A DNA stretch of 64,000 nucleotides from Pseudoxanthomonas suwonensis J47 (lineage in GTDB: Bacteria; Pseudomonadota; Gammaproteobacteria; Xanthomonadales; Xanthomonadaceae). The number at the start of each line of letters is the position of its first letter. The first letter of the stretch is position 1. The position numbers were made by a program, and so were the translations under genes. Positions 1-9,496 of the stretch are shown here, piece after piece. The stretch is taken from positions 48,588 through 112,587 of the forward strand of contig NZ_AZUZ01000001.1 in assembly GCF_000513955.1 (NCBI RefSeq), read 5' to 3'. The notes beneath the pieces are model-generated. The model saw only the letters and a program-made list of their open reading frames with translations. It did not search any database and was not told where the DNA came from.

Positions 1-89
1 CGGGGGTATGGCGCATCGCGCGGTTCCGCCGTCCATGGCTCCAACGCGCGAGCGCAGGCCATCCATGGCCTGCTTGCGCCATACCCCCG
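1..89. repeat. Inverted repeat with 15-bp perfect arms at the window edge
   Basis: Positions 1-15 and 75-89 are exact reverse complements (CGGGGGTATGGCGCA and its complement). Between them, 54-62 and 65-73 form a second perfect 9-bp hairpin centred on a CC. The left arm may continue before the window. The layout resembles a nested REP/BIME-type structure in a gene-free stretch; whether other copies exist in the genome cannot be seen here. Confidence 0.7.
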
Positions 90-136
90 CGCTACCGCGT
101 CTTTCGGCGCTTCCAGGTCGTGGCTTCGCTCTTGCT

Positions 137-159
137 CCCCTCTCCCTCCGGGAGAGGGG
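137..159. repeat. Short palindrome of the common xanthomonad intergenic type
   Basis: Perfect 10-bp arms (CCCCTCTCCC, TCC spacer, GGGAGAGGGG) followed by a GGGTGAGGGTCGGG tail. Strings of this kind recur between genes in Xanthomonas and Lysobacter genomes, which is recollection of the group rather than something tested here. There is no coding signal. Confidence 0.5.
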
Positions 160-377
160 CCGGGGGTGAGGGTCGGGTGGCCAGCAGCGCCGGAACGCCT
201 ACCCTCTCGTCACCTCCCGCTCCGCGCCCCGGCCCGCCATGGGACGCGCGCGTTCGCCGGCCTGCGCGCCAGTGGCGCGCGACCATGCCGCCTCACCCAG
301 TGGAAGAGGGACTCAGAGCGCGTAGCCCGTATAAGCGAAGCGCATCCGGGAATCGGAAAGCGCCAAGAAGAAAACCC

Positions 378-403
378 GGATGCGGCCTGCGGTCTTGTCC
401 GGG
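378..403. repeat. Copy 1 of a repeat shared with 699-725
   Basis: The stretch CCGGATGCGGCCTGCGG followed by a TTGTCCGG-like end occurs here and again at 699-725. In the reverse frame both copies read DKxAGRIR, a string often seen in spurious xanthomonad ORFs. It is a dispersed non-coding repeat rather than a gene. Confidence 0.55.
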
Positions 404-469
404 TTACGCGAACGCCCCATCGCGCCGCGAATCGAAGCAACAACCGGGACGCCACCCGAGGACGCCGTA

Positions 470-562
470 CCCCGGGTATCCGGGGCAAGTGGCACATGGA
501 TGTGCCACGGCCGCGAATAAGGACATGGATGTCCTTCTGAGCGGTGACCCGGATACCCGGGG
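470..562. repeat. Compound palindromic element with two internal hairpins
   Basis: Outer arms 470-483 (CCCCGGGTATCCGG) and 549-562 are perfect 14-bp complements. Inside lie two more palindromes that share the core ACATGGATGT: GTGGCACATGGATGTGCCAC at 489-508 and AAGGACATGGATGTCCTT at 519-536. The whole 93-bp unit could fold as a three-armed cruciform. Its small size, symmetric ends and lack of an ORF fit a REP-like or MITE-like element; no transposase is nearby. Confidence 0.65.
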
Positions 563-698
563 TGCGGCGGCCCCGTCCGAAGCCCGCTTTGCTTTGATCC
601 GTCAACCCGGGACGGCGTTGCGTCAGCCGCGGGCGGGATCAGGCGCTTGCAGGTATCGCGATTGGGCGGCGTTGGATTGAAGTGGCAGATAGATCGCC

Positions 699-725
699 CC
701 GGATGCGGCCTGCGGCCTTATCCGG
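699..725. repeat. Hairpin repeat just past the I78 inhibitor gene (copy 2)
   Basis: CCGGATGCGGCC, a TGC loop and GGCCTTATCCGG form a 12-bp stem with one imperfect pair. It begins 13 bp beyond the stop codon at 739 of the minus-strand gene, so it may also end that transcript, although there is no T-run. It matches the copy at 378-403. Confidence 0.5.
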
Positions 726-738
726 CGGCACGCTCGGC

Positions 739-1056
739 TCAGCCGCAGTCGATCGCGGTGATGACGTTGCTGCGGTCGATATGGATGTTGAGGCGGTCGC
801 GGCGGAAGTCGCGGGTGACGGCCTGGCCGGGGGCGATCGGGCGGACCAGGCCGGCGCTGCTTTCGCGCCAGACGCGTGCCAGGACCTCCTCGTTCTCGTT
901 GGCCGGCTGGCCGACCGCCCAGGCCACGGCGTCGGCCTGGCAGGCGCCCGCCGCCGCACCCGCGCGCCCGGCGGCGCCCGGATCGGGCTGGAGCGAGGTG
1001 CAGGCAGCGAGCAGGCCCGTCGCCAGCAGCATGGGCAGGGCAAGGTGGATGCGCAT
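739..1056 (-). CDS. I78-family peptidase inhibitor, lipoprotein
   Basis: This 105-residue protein is probably a periplasmic or outer-membrane-anchored proteinase inhibitor. The N-terminus has a lipoprotein signal ending LLAAC, predicting lipidation at Cys20. The mature part has the I78 (elastase/subtilisin inhibitor) pattern: an ACQAD start, a central VWRES and the closing DRLNIHID...ITAIDCG. The ATG at 1056 has GAGGA upstream and yields the signal peptide; a longer reading frame upstream lacks these features. It lies 64 bp downstream of the acylase gene on the same strand and could be cotranscribed. The target protease is not indicated by the sequence. Confidence 0.88.
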   Translation of the reverse strand: MRIHLALPMLLATGLLAACTSLQPDPGAAGRAGAAAGACQADAVAWAVGQPANENEEVLARVWRESSAGLVRPIAPGQAVTRDFRRDRLNIHIDRSNVITAIDCG

Positions 1057-1120
1057 GGCTGGATCCTCGTTGGGGCTGCGGGGATTGTGCCGCAGCCGGA
1101 GCGGATGGCGTATCCGCGAG

Positions 1121-3511
1121 TCAGCGCTTCGCCGCGGGCGTGAGCACCAGGGTGTGTTGCGCGGGGCCGGGCAGGAACGGCGTCGGCCGTCCATGCACCC
1201 AGTCGTCGTGGCCGGCGCCCCAGAACGGCGAGAGTGGATGGCCGCTCTGCCCGCCGGGCATGTGCACGATGCCTTCGGCTTCGTGTCCGGGCGCCACGAT
1301 CATGCGCTCGGATGCGCCGAACGCCGGGCCCTGCACGCGCGGCATGGCGCCGTCGCCCGGCAGCGGTTCGGCCGGCATGCACAGGCGGCGGGCAAGCAGG
1401 CCGGGCAGGGCGCCGGACAGCGGATGGCAGATCCGCGCGGTGTTGCGCTCGCCCCAGGGGCGCTGGTCGAGCGGTCCTTTCGCGGCGAGGTCGTCGCGGA
1501 CTTCGCGCGCAGCGTCTTCCAGCAGCGCGTTCCAGCGGTCGTAGCGGCGCGGCAGCAGGTGCGCCGGACGTTCCTGCAGGAGCGGCCACACCACGCCTTC
1601 GAGTTGCGGGAAGTCGGGCATCGCGAAGTCCTCGCCCAGCGCGGCGCGGGCCGGCGCGGTCAGGCCGCTGGCGATGCGTGCATGCACGGCCAGGCGCCAG
1701 GCGCGCACGAGCCGGTAGCTGGTCGAGTCGACCGTGGCACGGCCTTCCCAGTGCGACGAGGCGGCGGATAGCGCGTGCAACGCCGAACCGGAATCGGCGC
1801 GCGCGCCCTCGTCGCGCAGCAGCTGCCACCAGCGCTCCAGGAACACGGCGCGGTCGTCGAGCTGGATGTCCAGCAGGGCGCGTTCGTCGAAGCGTTCGCC
1901 GGCGAGCAGGGCGTCGCGGATCTGCCGGGCGCGGGCGCCGAGCGCGTAGCCGCCGTCGCCGGCGATCGCCAGCGCGTCGCCGTCGAGCACGCGGGCGTTG
2001 GCGGTCCAGACGCGGTCTACCTCCGGCGAAACCAGGCGCGGGGCGCCATCGGCACGGATCGTCCACGCACAGTCCGGCGCCGGGGCGATCTCGCCCACCG
2101 CGGGAGCGGGCAGCTCCGATGCATCGCCGTCGCCTCCAGTCGCACAGGCGGTGCGCAGCGGGCGCATGCCGGTGAGCTGCCAGCCGATGCGTCCCTGTGC
2201 ATCGGCGACGACGAGGTTCTGCGCGGGAATGCCGGCACGGCTGGCCACGTCCAGTGCCTGGTCGAGGTCCGCGGCCCGCGCCATGTCGGCGAACCCGATG
2301 CCGACCGCACCCGGCTGGTGCGCGACCCAGCGCAGCGCCAGCCGGCGGCCATCGGGCAGCTCGTGCACGACCGGACCCCAGGCCGTCTCGCGCACGCGCA
2401 GGACGACCGGATCGCCGCCCTTCACCTGCAGCGTTTCCTCGACCACCTGCTCGTCATCCGCGTCCGGCGATGCCGCCGGATACAGCGCCCAGTCGGCCGC
2501 GTCGATGTAGCTGTTGGTGAAGCCCCAGGCGACATGCCCGTTGCTGCCCACGATCACCGCCGGCAGGCCGGGCAGGCTGAAGCCGGATACGTCGACCTGG
2601 CCACCCGGCGCCTGCGGATCGGGCCAGCGCAGGCGTACGCGGAACCAGATGTTGGGCGCGCGCAGGCCCAGGTGCATGTCGTCGGCGACGATGGCGCGGC
2701 CGTCGGCGGTCAGCGTGCCGGCCACCGCCCAGTTGTTGCTGCCGGGCGTGCCCTTGTCGGCCAGTCGCGGAGTGCCTTCTTCTTCGGGCACGGGCAGGGT
2801 ACGCAGGTCGACTTCGTCCGGGCCGGGCAGCACCGCGTTGCCGCGCGCGGCCCCCTGCAGCGGCGCGTCCCATTCGCTGCCGTCGTGGACGAGCAGGACG
2901 AACAGTGTCGGTGGCAGGTGCTGGCGCAGCTGCCACAGGCCCAGTTCGCGCGCGTTGCGCGAGTCCTGCAGGTCGAAGTACATCGCGTAGCCGGCCAGCG
3001 CCGAATCGGCGACCTCCCAGCGCCGCGGCTGCTCGCGCAGCAGCAGGTAGGGCCAGGGGCGCGTGCGCAGGCCGTCGAGACCGGCGTTGACGCCATCGGT
3101 GTAGGCCTGCAGCTGCGCGGCGCGGTCGCCGATGAAGGCGTCGAGGTTCCGGATCACGCGCGCGCGGATGCGGTGCAGGCGGCGTTCGCGGTCCGTGTCC
3201 AGGGCGATCGGGCCGAACAGTCCGGCCAGTTCGCCGGCGGCGCTGCGCCGCATCAGGTCCATCTCGAAGTAGCGTTCCTGGGCGTGCACATAGCCCAGCG
3301 CCCGCATCGCATCGGCCTCGTTCACCGCCTCGATGGTGACCACGCCCAGCGCGTCGCGCTGCACGCTCACCGGCGCGGACAGGCCGGCCAGGGGCAGGTC
3401 GTCGCCGTCGAGGGCGGGCAGGCTGCCGCGCAGCAGCCACCAGGCCAGCAGGGCGAGGACCAGGACCAGCAACAGCAGCAACGCGAACAGGCGTCGGATC
3501 CAGCGGAGCAT
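1121..3511 (-). CDS. Penicillin acylase family N-terminal nucleophile hydrolase
   Basis: This 796-residue protein belongs to the penicillin G acylase / acyl-homoserine-lactone acylase superfamily, which hydrolyses amide bonds after autocatalytic cleavage into two subunits. The N-terminal 29 residues are a hydrophobic anchor or signal ([20 protein letters not shown]). An alpha-subunit-like region with [16 protein letters not shown] follows. The expected autocleavage site is Gly257-Ser258, where SNNWAV would become the new N-terminus with Ser258 as nucleophile. [11 protein letters not shown] and the AWGFTNS region are typical of the beta subunit. The ATG at 3511 starts directly before the anchor. 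The substrate (beta-lactam, AHL or other amide) cannot be told from sequence. Confidence 0.9.
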   Translation of the reverse strand: MLRWIRRLFALLLLLVLVLALLAWWLLRGSLPALDGDDLPLAGLSAPVSVQRDALGVVTIEAVNEADAMRALGYVHAQERYFEMDLMRRSAAGELAGLFGPIALDTDRERRLHRIRARVIRNLDAFIGDRAAQLQAYTDGVNAGLDGLRTRPWPYLLLREQPRRWEVADSALAGYAMYFDLQDSRNARELGLWQLRQHLPPTLFVLLVHDGSEWDAPLQGAARGNAVLPGPDEVDLRTLPVPEEEGTPRLADKGTPGSNNWAVAGTLTADGRAIVADDMHLGLRAPNIWFRVRLRWPDPQAPGGQVDVSGFSLPGLPAVIVGSNGHVAWGFTNSYIDAADWALYPAASPDADDEQVVEETLQVKGGDPVVLRVRETAWGPVVHELPDGRRLALRWVAHQPGAVGIGFADMARAADLDQALDVASRAGIPAQNLVVADAQGRIGWQLTGMRPLRTACATGGDGDASELPAPAVGEIAPAPDCAWTIRADGAPRLVSPEVDRVWTANARVLDGDALAIAGDGGYALGARARQIRDALLAGERFDERALLDIQLDDRAVFLERWWQLLRDEGARADSGSALHALSAASSHWEGRATVDSTSYRLVRAWRLAVHARIASGLTAPARAALGEDFAMPDFPQLEGVVWPLLQERPAHLLPRRYDRWNALLEDAAREVRDDLAAKGPLDQRPWGERNTARICHPLSGALPGLLARRLCMPAEPLPGDGAMPRVQGPAFGASERMIVAPGHEAEGIVHMPGGQSGHPLSPFWGAGHDDWVHGRPTPFLPGPAQHTLVLTPAAKR

Positions 3512-3665
3512 GCGTTCCCCTTGCGATGCGTGGCCGGCGGCCCGCTGCGACCGATTATTCCACGCCGGCCGGGCCGGCCAATTGCGACTGATTCCGATTG
3601 AAACACCGCGGCCGGGCTTGCGGCAGACTGCGTCCCGCAACCCCCACGCGTACGGAGCCGCCGCC

Positions 3666-4157
3666 ATGAAGGGCCACCCCGAAGTCATCGACTGCCTCAA
3701 GGAACTGCTGCGGGGTGAACTGGCCGCGCGCGACCAGTATTTCCTGCACTCGCGCCGCTACGAGGACCTGGGGCTGAAGGCGCTGTACGAGCGCATCGAC
3801 CATGAGATGCAGGAAGAGACCGGGCACGCCGACGCGATCCTGCGCCGGATCCTGTTCCTGGAGGGCGAGCCGGACATGCGTCCGCACCCGTTCACCCCGG
3901 GCGGCACCGTGGTCGAGATGCTCGAGGCCGACCTGAAGGTCGAGTACGAGGTCCGCGCCAACCTGGCCGCGGCGATGAAGCTGTGCGAGGACATGCAGGA
4001 CTACGTCAGCCGCGACATGCTCCTGGCCCAGCTGAAGGACACCGAGGAAGACCACGCCTGGTGGCTGGAGCAGCAGCTGCACCTGATCCGCATGATCGGC
4101 CTGGAGAACTACCAGCTGTCCAAGCTCGACGGCGACGGTGCGCCGGCCCACGGCTGA
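3666..4157 (+). CDS. ftnA: Bacterial ferritin, FtnA-like (bacterioferritin family without the heme ligand)
   Basis: This 163-residue four-helix-bundle iron store forms 24-mer shells that oxidise Fe(II) and keep it as mineral. The di-iron ferroxidase ligands are present: Glu18, Glu51, His54, a Glu near 93, Glu127 and His130. The position that carries the heme-binding Met52 in bacterioferritin is Thr52 here ([11 protein letters not shown]). The same replacement is found in the heme-free Pseudomonas FtnA, formerly named BfrA, which this protein resembles throughout. Automatic pipelines would call it bacterioferritin. It is divergent from the acylase gene; no Fur box was recognised in the gap. 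Confidence 0.93.
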   Translation: MKGHPEVIDCLKELLRGELAARDQYFLHSRRYEDLGLKALYERIDHEMQEETGHADAILRRILFLEGEPDMRPHPFTPGGTVVEMLEADLKVEYEVRANLAAAMKLCEDMQDYVSRDMLLAQLKDTEEDHAWWLEQQLHLIRMIGLENYQLSKLDGDGAPAHG

Positions 4158-4175
4158 CGCGCCTGGGCGTCGCGG

Positions 4176-4832
4176 TCAGCGGCGCAGCAGGCGGTAGACC
4201 GCGGTGGACAGTGCGGTCACGCCCTCAGCGCGGAATCCCGGCTCGCTGGCCAGGATGTCGCGCCGCTCCAGCAGCTCCACGTCCCAGTGCGCGGCGAACA
4301 GGCCGCGGACTTCGTCCTCAGGGACGGAGAACGGCGGTCCGTCCTTCTCCGCCTGCGGATATTCGAGCGTGATCAGCAGGCCGCGGCAGCCGCGCGGCAG
4401 GCGGCCGTACACCTCGCCGGCGTAGCGCCGGCGCATGTCCGGCGGCAGTGCGATCAGCGCGGCGCGGTCGTAGACGCCGCGCATCGAAGCCAGCGTGGCA
4501 GCCGAGAGGGCGAACACGTCGCCGAGCACCAGGTCGATCCGGCCGCTGCGGTGGTGCACGCCGTCCGCGTCCTGTTCCCGCTGCGGCACCACGCCGGCTT
4601 CGGCGAAGAACGCCTCCACGGCCAGCGGGGAGAGTTCCGCGCCCAGCACCGGATGGCCGAGCGCGGCCAGCCAGTGCATGTCCAGGGTCTTGCCGGCCAG
4701 CGGCACGAATACGGCGGCGTCCGCGGGCAGTTCCAGCGTCGGCCAGTACCGCTCCAGCAGCGGCATCACCGCGTCGCGATGGAAGCCGATGCGGCCCTCC
4801 TGCCAGCGTTGCAGCCAGAAACCGGGTTCCAT
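4176..4832 (-). CDS. tpm: Thiopurine S-methyltransferase
   Basis: This 218-residue class I SAM-dependent methyltransferase of the TPMT family methylates thiopurines and, in bacteria, selenium and tellurium oxyanions. The start MEPGFWLQRWQEGRIGFH is characteristic. The SAM-binding region is VFVPLAGKTLDMHWLA followed by GAELS. GGAGG six bases before the ATG at 4832 selects this start over an ATG four codons upstream whose codons overlap that ribosome site. The gene is convergent with ftnA, with an 18-bp gap. Its upstream region is occupied by a tandem duplication of the parC tail (4854-5060). Confidence 0.92.
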   Translation of the reverse strand: MEPGFWLQRWQEGRIGFHRDAVMPLLERYWPTLELPADAAVFVPLAGKTLDMHWLAALGHPVLGAELSPLAVEAFFAEAGVVPQREQDADGVHHRSGRIDLVLGDVFALSAATLASMRGVYDRAALIALPPDMRRRYAGEVYGRLPRGCRGLLITLEYPQAEKDGPPFSVPEDEVRGLFAAHWDVELLERRDILASEPGFRAEGVTALSTAVYRLLRR

Positions 4833-4853
4833 CGCGTCCTCCATTCATGGCGC

Positions 4854-5060
4854 GCGCCCCTGCACGACCGGCTTGCGACGGCGCCAGTCGCGCCGCCGCG
4901 CGCTGTGCAGTGGGTCGCGACGGCTTATTCCACGTCCAGTGCGTCGACCTTCTGCCGCGCCCCTGCACGACCGGCTTGCGACGGCGCCGGGCGCGCCGCC
5001 GCGCGCTGCGGCAGTGGGTTGCGACGGCTTATTCCACGTCCAGTGCGTCGACCTTCTGCC
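4854..5060. repeat. Tandem duplication of about 104 bp including the parC 3' end
   Basis: Copy 1 (4854-4956) and copy 2 (4957-5060) abut without spacer and differ at only a handful of positions. Copy 2 includes the last ten codons and stop of parC. Copy 1 carries an identical 32-bp fossil of that tail (4925-4956), so KVDALDVE and a stop are encoded twice. The duplication sits between parC and tpm, both on the minus strand, and so forms the tpm leader. Confidence 0.9.
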
Positions 5061-7272
5061 ATCCCCGCGGCAACAACCCGCCCCGCGTCGCCCGCGCCCC
5101 CAGGTACTCCTCCAGGTCCTTGAACGACAGCGACATGGTGCGCTGGCCGCTGCGTACCTGCAGGGTCTGGCCGGGCGACACCGCGGCGATCGCGACCACG
5201 CGCTCGGTGGCGAGCTTGGCCTTGGGAATGTCGATCAGCTTGTTGCCCTTGCCCTTGTCCAGCTCGGGCAGCTCGGCGGCCGGGATCGCCAGCAGGTGGC
5301 CGGCGCTGGTGACGGCGACGATGCGGTCGGTCTCCGGGTTGGCCAGCGCCGCCGGCTGCAGCACGCACGCGTTCGGGGTCAGGTTGAGCATGGCCTTGCC
5401 AGCCTTGTTGCGGCCGGTGAGATTCTCGAAGCGGGTGACGAAGCCGTAGCCGTGCGACGACGCCAGCACGAAGCGGCTGTCGTTGTCGCCGCTGGCCAGC
5501 GCCTGGAACGAGGCGCCTGCGGCCGGCGAGAAGCGGCCGGTCAGCGGTTCGCCGTTGCCGCGCGCCGAGGGCAGGGTGTGCACCGCGGTCGAGTAGCTGC
5601 GGCCCTGCGAATCGAGGAAGGCCACCTGCTGGGTGCTGCGGCTGCGCACCGCCGCCAGCAGGCGGTCGCCCTCGCGGTAGGACAGGCCGGCGGCGTCGAT
5701 GTCGTGGCCCTTGGCGGCGCGGATCCAGCCCTTTTCCGACAGCACCACGGTCATCGGCTCGCTGGGCACCAGCTCGGTCTCGTCGATGGCGTGGGCGGCG
5801 TCGCGCTGGACCAGCGGCGACATGCGCGCGTCGCCGAACTTCTTCGCGTCGGCCAGCAGCTCGTCCTTGACCAGCTTCTTCAGCCTGGCCTTGCTGCCGA
5901 GGGTGGCGATGATCCGCTCCAGCTCCTTGGCCAGCTCGTCCTGCTCGCCGCGGATCTTCATTTCCTCCAGGCGGGCCAGCTGGCGCAGTTTGGTCTCGAG
6001 GATGTAGTCGGCCTGCTCGTCGGTCAGGCCGAAGCGGGCGATCAGCGCCGGCTTCGGCTCGTCCTCGGTGCGGATGATGCGGATCACCTCGTCGAGGTTG
6101 AGGAAGGCCACCAGCAGGCCTTCCAGCAGATGCAGGCGACGCTCGACCTTTTCCTGGCGGTGCTTGAGGCGCCGCGCGACGGTATCGGTACGGAAGGTCA
6201 GCCACTCATCCAGCAGGGTGCGCAGGTTCTTGACCGCCGGCTTGCCGTCCAGGCCGATGACATTGAGGTTGACCCGGTAGCTCTTTTCCAGGTCGGTGGT
6301 GGCGAACAGGTGGCCCATCAGCTGCTCGGCGTCGACGCGGTTGGAGCGCGGCACCAGCACCACCCGCACCGGGTTGGCGTGGTCGGACTCGTCGCGGATG
6401 TCCTCCAGCCACGGCAGCTTCTTGGCGCGCATCTGCGCGGCGATCTGCTCGATCACCTTGGACGGCGAGACCTGGTAGGGCAGGGCGGTGACGACGAAGT
6501 TGCCGTTCTCCTTCTGCCAGGTGGCGCGGGCACGGACCGAGCCGGTACCCTGCTCGTACATCGCCCGCAGTTCCCCGGGGGCGGTGATGATCTCGGCGGT
6601 GGTCGGGTAGTCCGGGCCGCGCACGTGCTCGCACAGGTCGGCGACGGTGGCGTCGGGGTCATCGAGCAGGCGCACGCAGGCGCTGACGATCTCGTTGAGG
6701 TTGTGCGGCGGCACGTCGGTGGCCATGCCCACGGCAATGCCGGTGGTGCCGTTGAGCAGCAGGTGCGGCAGGCGCGCCGGCATCCAGCTCGGCTCCTGCA
6801 GGGTGCCGTCGAAGTTCGGCACCCAGTCCACCGTGCCCTGGCCCAGCTCGCCCAGCAGGACCTCGGCGATCGGGGTCAGCTTGGACTCGGTGTAGCGCAT
6901 GGCCGCGAACGACTTCGGGTCGTCGCTGGAGCCGAAGTTGCCCTGGCCCTCGATCAGCGGGTAGCGGTAGGAAAACGGCTGGGCCATCAGTACCAGCGCC
7001 TCGTAGCAGGCCGAGTCGCCGTGCGGATGGTATTTGCCGATCACGTCGCCGACGGTGCGCGCCGACTTCTTCGGCTTGGCCGCGGCGTTGAGCCCCAGCT
7101 CGCTCATCGAATAGATGATGCGCCGCTGCACCGGCTTGAGCCCGTCGCCCAGGAACGGCAGGGCGCGGTCCAGCACCACGTACATCGAATAGTCCAGATA
7201 GGCGCGTTCGGCGTACTCGCGCAGCGGGATCTGTTCGAAGCCGTGGAACGTGGGGCGGATGGTTTCGGTCAT
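5029..7272 (-). CDS. parC: DNA topoisomerase IV subunit A
   Basis: This 747-residue ATP-dependent type IIA topoisomerase subunit works with ParE and decatenates daughter chromosomes. The catalytic tyrosine is Tyr127 in [10 protein letters not shown]. The quinolone-resistance region [17 protein letters not shown] carries Ser87 and Glu91, the susceptible-type residues. GyrA-type beta-pinwheel repeats fill the C-terminal third. The length matches the family (E. coli 752). The ORF starts at ATG 7272 with METIRP-type N-terminus. Its 3' end has been tandemly duplicated downstream. Confidence 0.97.
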   Translation of the reverse strand: MTETIRPTFHGFEQIPLREYAERAYLDYSMYVVLDRALPFLGDGLKPVQRRIIYSMSELGLNAAAKPKKSARTVGDVIGKYHPHGDSACYEALVLMAQPFSYRYPLIEGQGNFGSSDDPKSFAAMRYTESKLTPIAEVLLGELGQGTVDWVPNFDGTLQEPSWMPARLPHLLLNGTTGIAVGMATDVPPHNLNEIVSACVRLLDDPDATVADLCEHVRGPDYPTTAEIITAPGELRAMYEQGTGSVRARATWQKENGNFVVTALPYQVSPSKVIEQIAAQMRAKKLPWLEDIRDESDHANPVRVVLVPRSNRVDAEQLMGHLFATTDLEKSYRVNLNVIGLDGKPAVKNLRTLLDEWLTFRTDTVARRLKHRQEKVERRLHLLEGLLVAFLNLDEVIRIIRTEDEPKPALIARFGLTDEQADYILETKLRQLARLEEMKIRGEQDELAKELERIIATLGSKARLKKLVKDELLADAKKFGDARMSPLVQRDAAHAIDETELVPSEPMTVVLSEKGWIRAAKGHDIDAAGLSYREGDRLLAAVRSRSTQQVAFLDSQGRSYSTAVHTLPSARGNGEPLTGRFSPAAGASFQALASGDNDSRFVLASSHGYGFVTRFENLTGRNKAGKAMLNLTPNACVLQPAALANPETDRIVAVTSAGHLLAIPAAELPELDKGKGNKLIDIPKAKLATERVVAIAAVSPGQTLQVRSGQRTMSLSFKDLEEYLGARATRGGLLPRGWQKVDALDVE

Positions 7273-7342
7273 GGGGGCGGCGACAGCCTGATGTTGCGGA
7301 AGCCTGCGATTCTACCCGCGTGCCGCGCCCCGGCGGCGCCGT

Positions 7343-9163
7343 TCAGCCCGGCAGCGACGGCAGCAGCGGGCCGCCGAGCCACAGCGCCCGCGCCATCCAC
7401 GCCGTGGCCAGGGCGATGGCCGTGGTCAGCGGCACGCCCACCCGCAGGAAGTCGCCGAAGGTGTAGCGGCCGGGGTTGAGGATCAGCAGGTTGCCGTGGT
7501 GCCCGATCGGGGTCAGGAACGAGGCGACCGCGCCCATGGCGGTGCAGACCACGAACGGCGTCGGCGGCAGCCCCAGCGACTCGGCCACCGCCAGCGCGAT
7601 CGGCGCCAGCAGCACCGTGGTGGCCGCGTCGGAGAGGATCTGGGTCAGCAGGGCGGCGGTGCCGAACATCACCAGCAGCAGCACGAACACCGGCCACTGT
7701 GCGGCGTGGGCCATCAGCAGGTCGGCCACGGCCTGCGCGGTGCCGGTCTGCTCCATGGCGATGCCCAGCGGGATCACGCCGGCGATCATCACGAAGATGC
7801 GCACGTCGATCCCGGCATAGGCCTGTTCGATCGCCACGCAACGGCCGACCACCATGGCCACGGCACCGGCCAGGAAGGCGGTCTGCGGCGCAAGCAGGCC
7901 GGTGGCCGCCGCGACCACCGTGGCCACCATGATCGCCACCGCCAGCGGCGCACGACGCCGGGTCTGGCGCCGGCCCTGGAACGGCATCAGCATCATGAAG
8001 CCGCGGTGCGAGGCCAGCGACTGGACGTCCGCCTGCCGGCCCCACAGCACCAGCAGGTCGCCTTCCTCCAGGCGCATCTCCGACAGCTCGCCGTGCAGCC
8101 AGCCCTCGCGGCGCCACAGCCCGACCACGACCACGCCCAGCGTGCGCAGGAAGTCGATGTCGGCGACGCTGCGGCCGATGAACTCCGAGTGCGGCGCGAC
8201 CACTGCCTGGACCAGCTGCTCCTCGCCGAGCAGTTCGGCCTGGCGGTCCTCGCGAGGGGTGTCGCCGTACTTGGCCACCGCATGCAGGGCCAGCCCGGGT
8301 TCGTCGCGGATCGAGGCGATCTCGTCCGGCGGCGCCCGCACCAGCAGCACGTCGCCGGCGGCCAGCGGGCTGTCGCCGGCCTGGCGGCGCCGACGCACGC
8401 CATGGCGCAGCCAGTCCACCACCTGCAGGCGCTCGGCGAAGGCCTGTTCGAACTCTCCGCGGGTGCGGCCGATCCACGGTGAGCCGTCCTCCACCAGCAG
8501 CTCGGTGTAATAGCGTTCCAGGCGCAGCGGATCCACCGCCTGGGCCTCGCCCTCGCGTCGCGGCAGCAGCCAGCGGCCCAGCAGCATGTAGGTGGTGCCC
8601 AGCAGCACCAGTACCGCGCCGATCGGGGTGATGTCGAAGATGTCGAGGCCTTCGGCCCCGCCGCGCTTGAGCAGGTCGCTGGCCAGCAGGAAGGCCGGCG
8701 CGCTGAACAGCGTCAGGGTGGTGCCCAGCGAGGCGGCCAGCGACATCGGCATCAGCAGGCGCGAGACCGGCAGCTTCCGCTCGCGCGCCAGGCGCATGAG
8801 GATCGGCAGCATCATCGCGGTGACCATGACGTGGTGCGAGAACGCCGCCAGCGCGGCGGTCGCGGGCATGACCACGGCGATCGTGCGCCATTCGCTGCCG
8901 CCGGCGGCGCGGCCTATCCCGGCGCCGATGCGGTCGGTGATGCCGGTGGCCGACAGCCCGGCCGAAAGCACGAAGACCGAGGCGACGATGATCGCCGGCT
9001 CGCTGGAGAACCCGGCGAGCAGCTGCCGCGCGTCGAGGATGCCGGTGAGGCCCAGCGCCAGCAGGGCCAGCATCGCCACCAGGTCCACGCGCATGCGCCC
9101 GCTGACGAACAGCGCCAGGGCGCCGCCGAGGATCAGCAGGAAGACGATCTGTTGTGGGTCCAT
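7343..9163 (-). CDS. SLC13-family permease with RCK_C (TrkA-C) domains
   Basis: This 606-residue inner-membrane transporter has two blocks of hydrophobic helices, roughly residues 4-185 and 390-605. They flank a soluble region with two RCK_C/TrkA-C-like modules (around 195-290 and 295-385). This is the layout of the SLC13/CitT-related anion permeases often annotated as sodium-sulfate or dicarboxylate transporters. The start at ATG 9163 gives MDPQQIVFLLILGG, beginning directly with a membrane segment; the 22 upstream codons are unlike a protein. The substrate is not deducible. Confidence 0.87.
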   Translation of the reverse strand: MDPQQIVFLLILGGALALFVSGRMRVDLVAMLALLALGLTGILDARQLLAGFSSEPAIIVASVFVLSAGLSATGITDRIGAGIGRAAGGSEWRTIAVVMPATAALAAFSHHVMVTAMMLPILMRLARERKLPVSRLLMPMSLAASLGTTLTLFSAPAFLLASDLLKRGGAEGLDIFDITPIGAVLVLLGTTYMLLGRWLLPRREGEAQAVDPLRLERYYTELLVEDGSPWIGRTRGEFEQAFAERLQVVDWLRHGVRRRRQAGDSPLAAGDVLLVRAPPDEIASIRDEPGLALHAVAKYGDTPREDRQAELLGEEQLVQAVVAPHSEFIGRSVADIDFLRTLGVVVVGLWRREGWLHGELSEMRLEEGDLLVLWGRQADVQSLASHRGFMMLMPFQGRRQTRRRAPLAVAIMVATVVAAATGLLAPQTAFLAGAVAMVVGRCVAIEQAYAGIDVRIFVMIAGVIPLGIAMEQTGTAQAVADLLMAHAAQWPVFVLLLVMFGTAALLTQILSDAATTVLLAPIALAVAESLGLPPTPFVVCTAMGAVASFLTPIGHHGNLLILNPGRYTFGDFLRVGVPLTTAIALATAWMARALWLGGPLLPSLPG

Positions 9164-9248
9164 GCCTATGCATCCCCTGCGCTGACCCGGATCGTGCCAG
9201 AGCGGCGCCGGGGGCCTGGTGATGCCCACGTCCGCGGGCCCTGATACG

Positions 9249-9272
9249 AAAAAACCTCGCCGGGGCGAGGTT
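9249..9272 (-). terminator. Intrinsic terminator after tRNA-Leu
   Basis: On the minus strand, ACCTCGCC and GGCGAGGT form a strong stem followed by a run of six T. It lies 30 bp beyond the tRNA 3' end, so it most likely ends that transcript. Confidence 0.8.
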
Positions 9273-9301
9273 CATCGGTGGCCGTGAGGCCGCTGCGCCG
9301 T

Positions 9302-9386
<85 letters not shown>

Positions 9387-9399
9387 AGGTGAGCCGCGC

Positions 9400-9428
9400 A
9401 TTCTGCGTGCGTGCCCGGGCGTTGTCAA
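9400..9428 (-). promoter_or_regulatory. Sigma-70 promoter of tRNA-Leu
   Basis: On the minus strand a perfect TTGACA (9423-9428) is followed after 17 bp by CAGAAT (9400-9405). The start of transcription would fall only a few bases before the tRNA at 9386. Confidence 0.7.
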
Positions 9429-9496
9429 CGTTTCGTGTACGGCTGGCACCGGAAGTCCCCACGGGCGGTACAGCAGGCTGGGTGTAGGATCGCGCC

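Noticed and set aside
4833-4844. Upstream ATG as the tpm start
   Set aside because: The GGAGG ribosome site lies inside these codons and serves the ATG at 4832.
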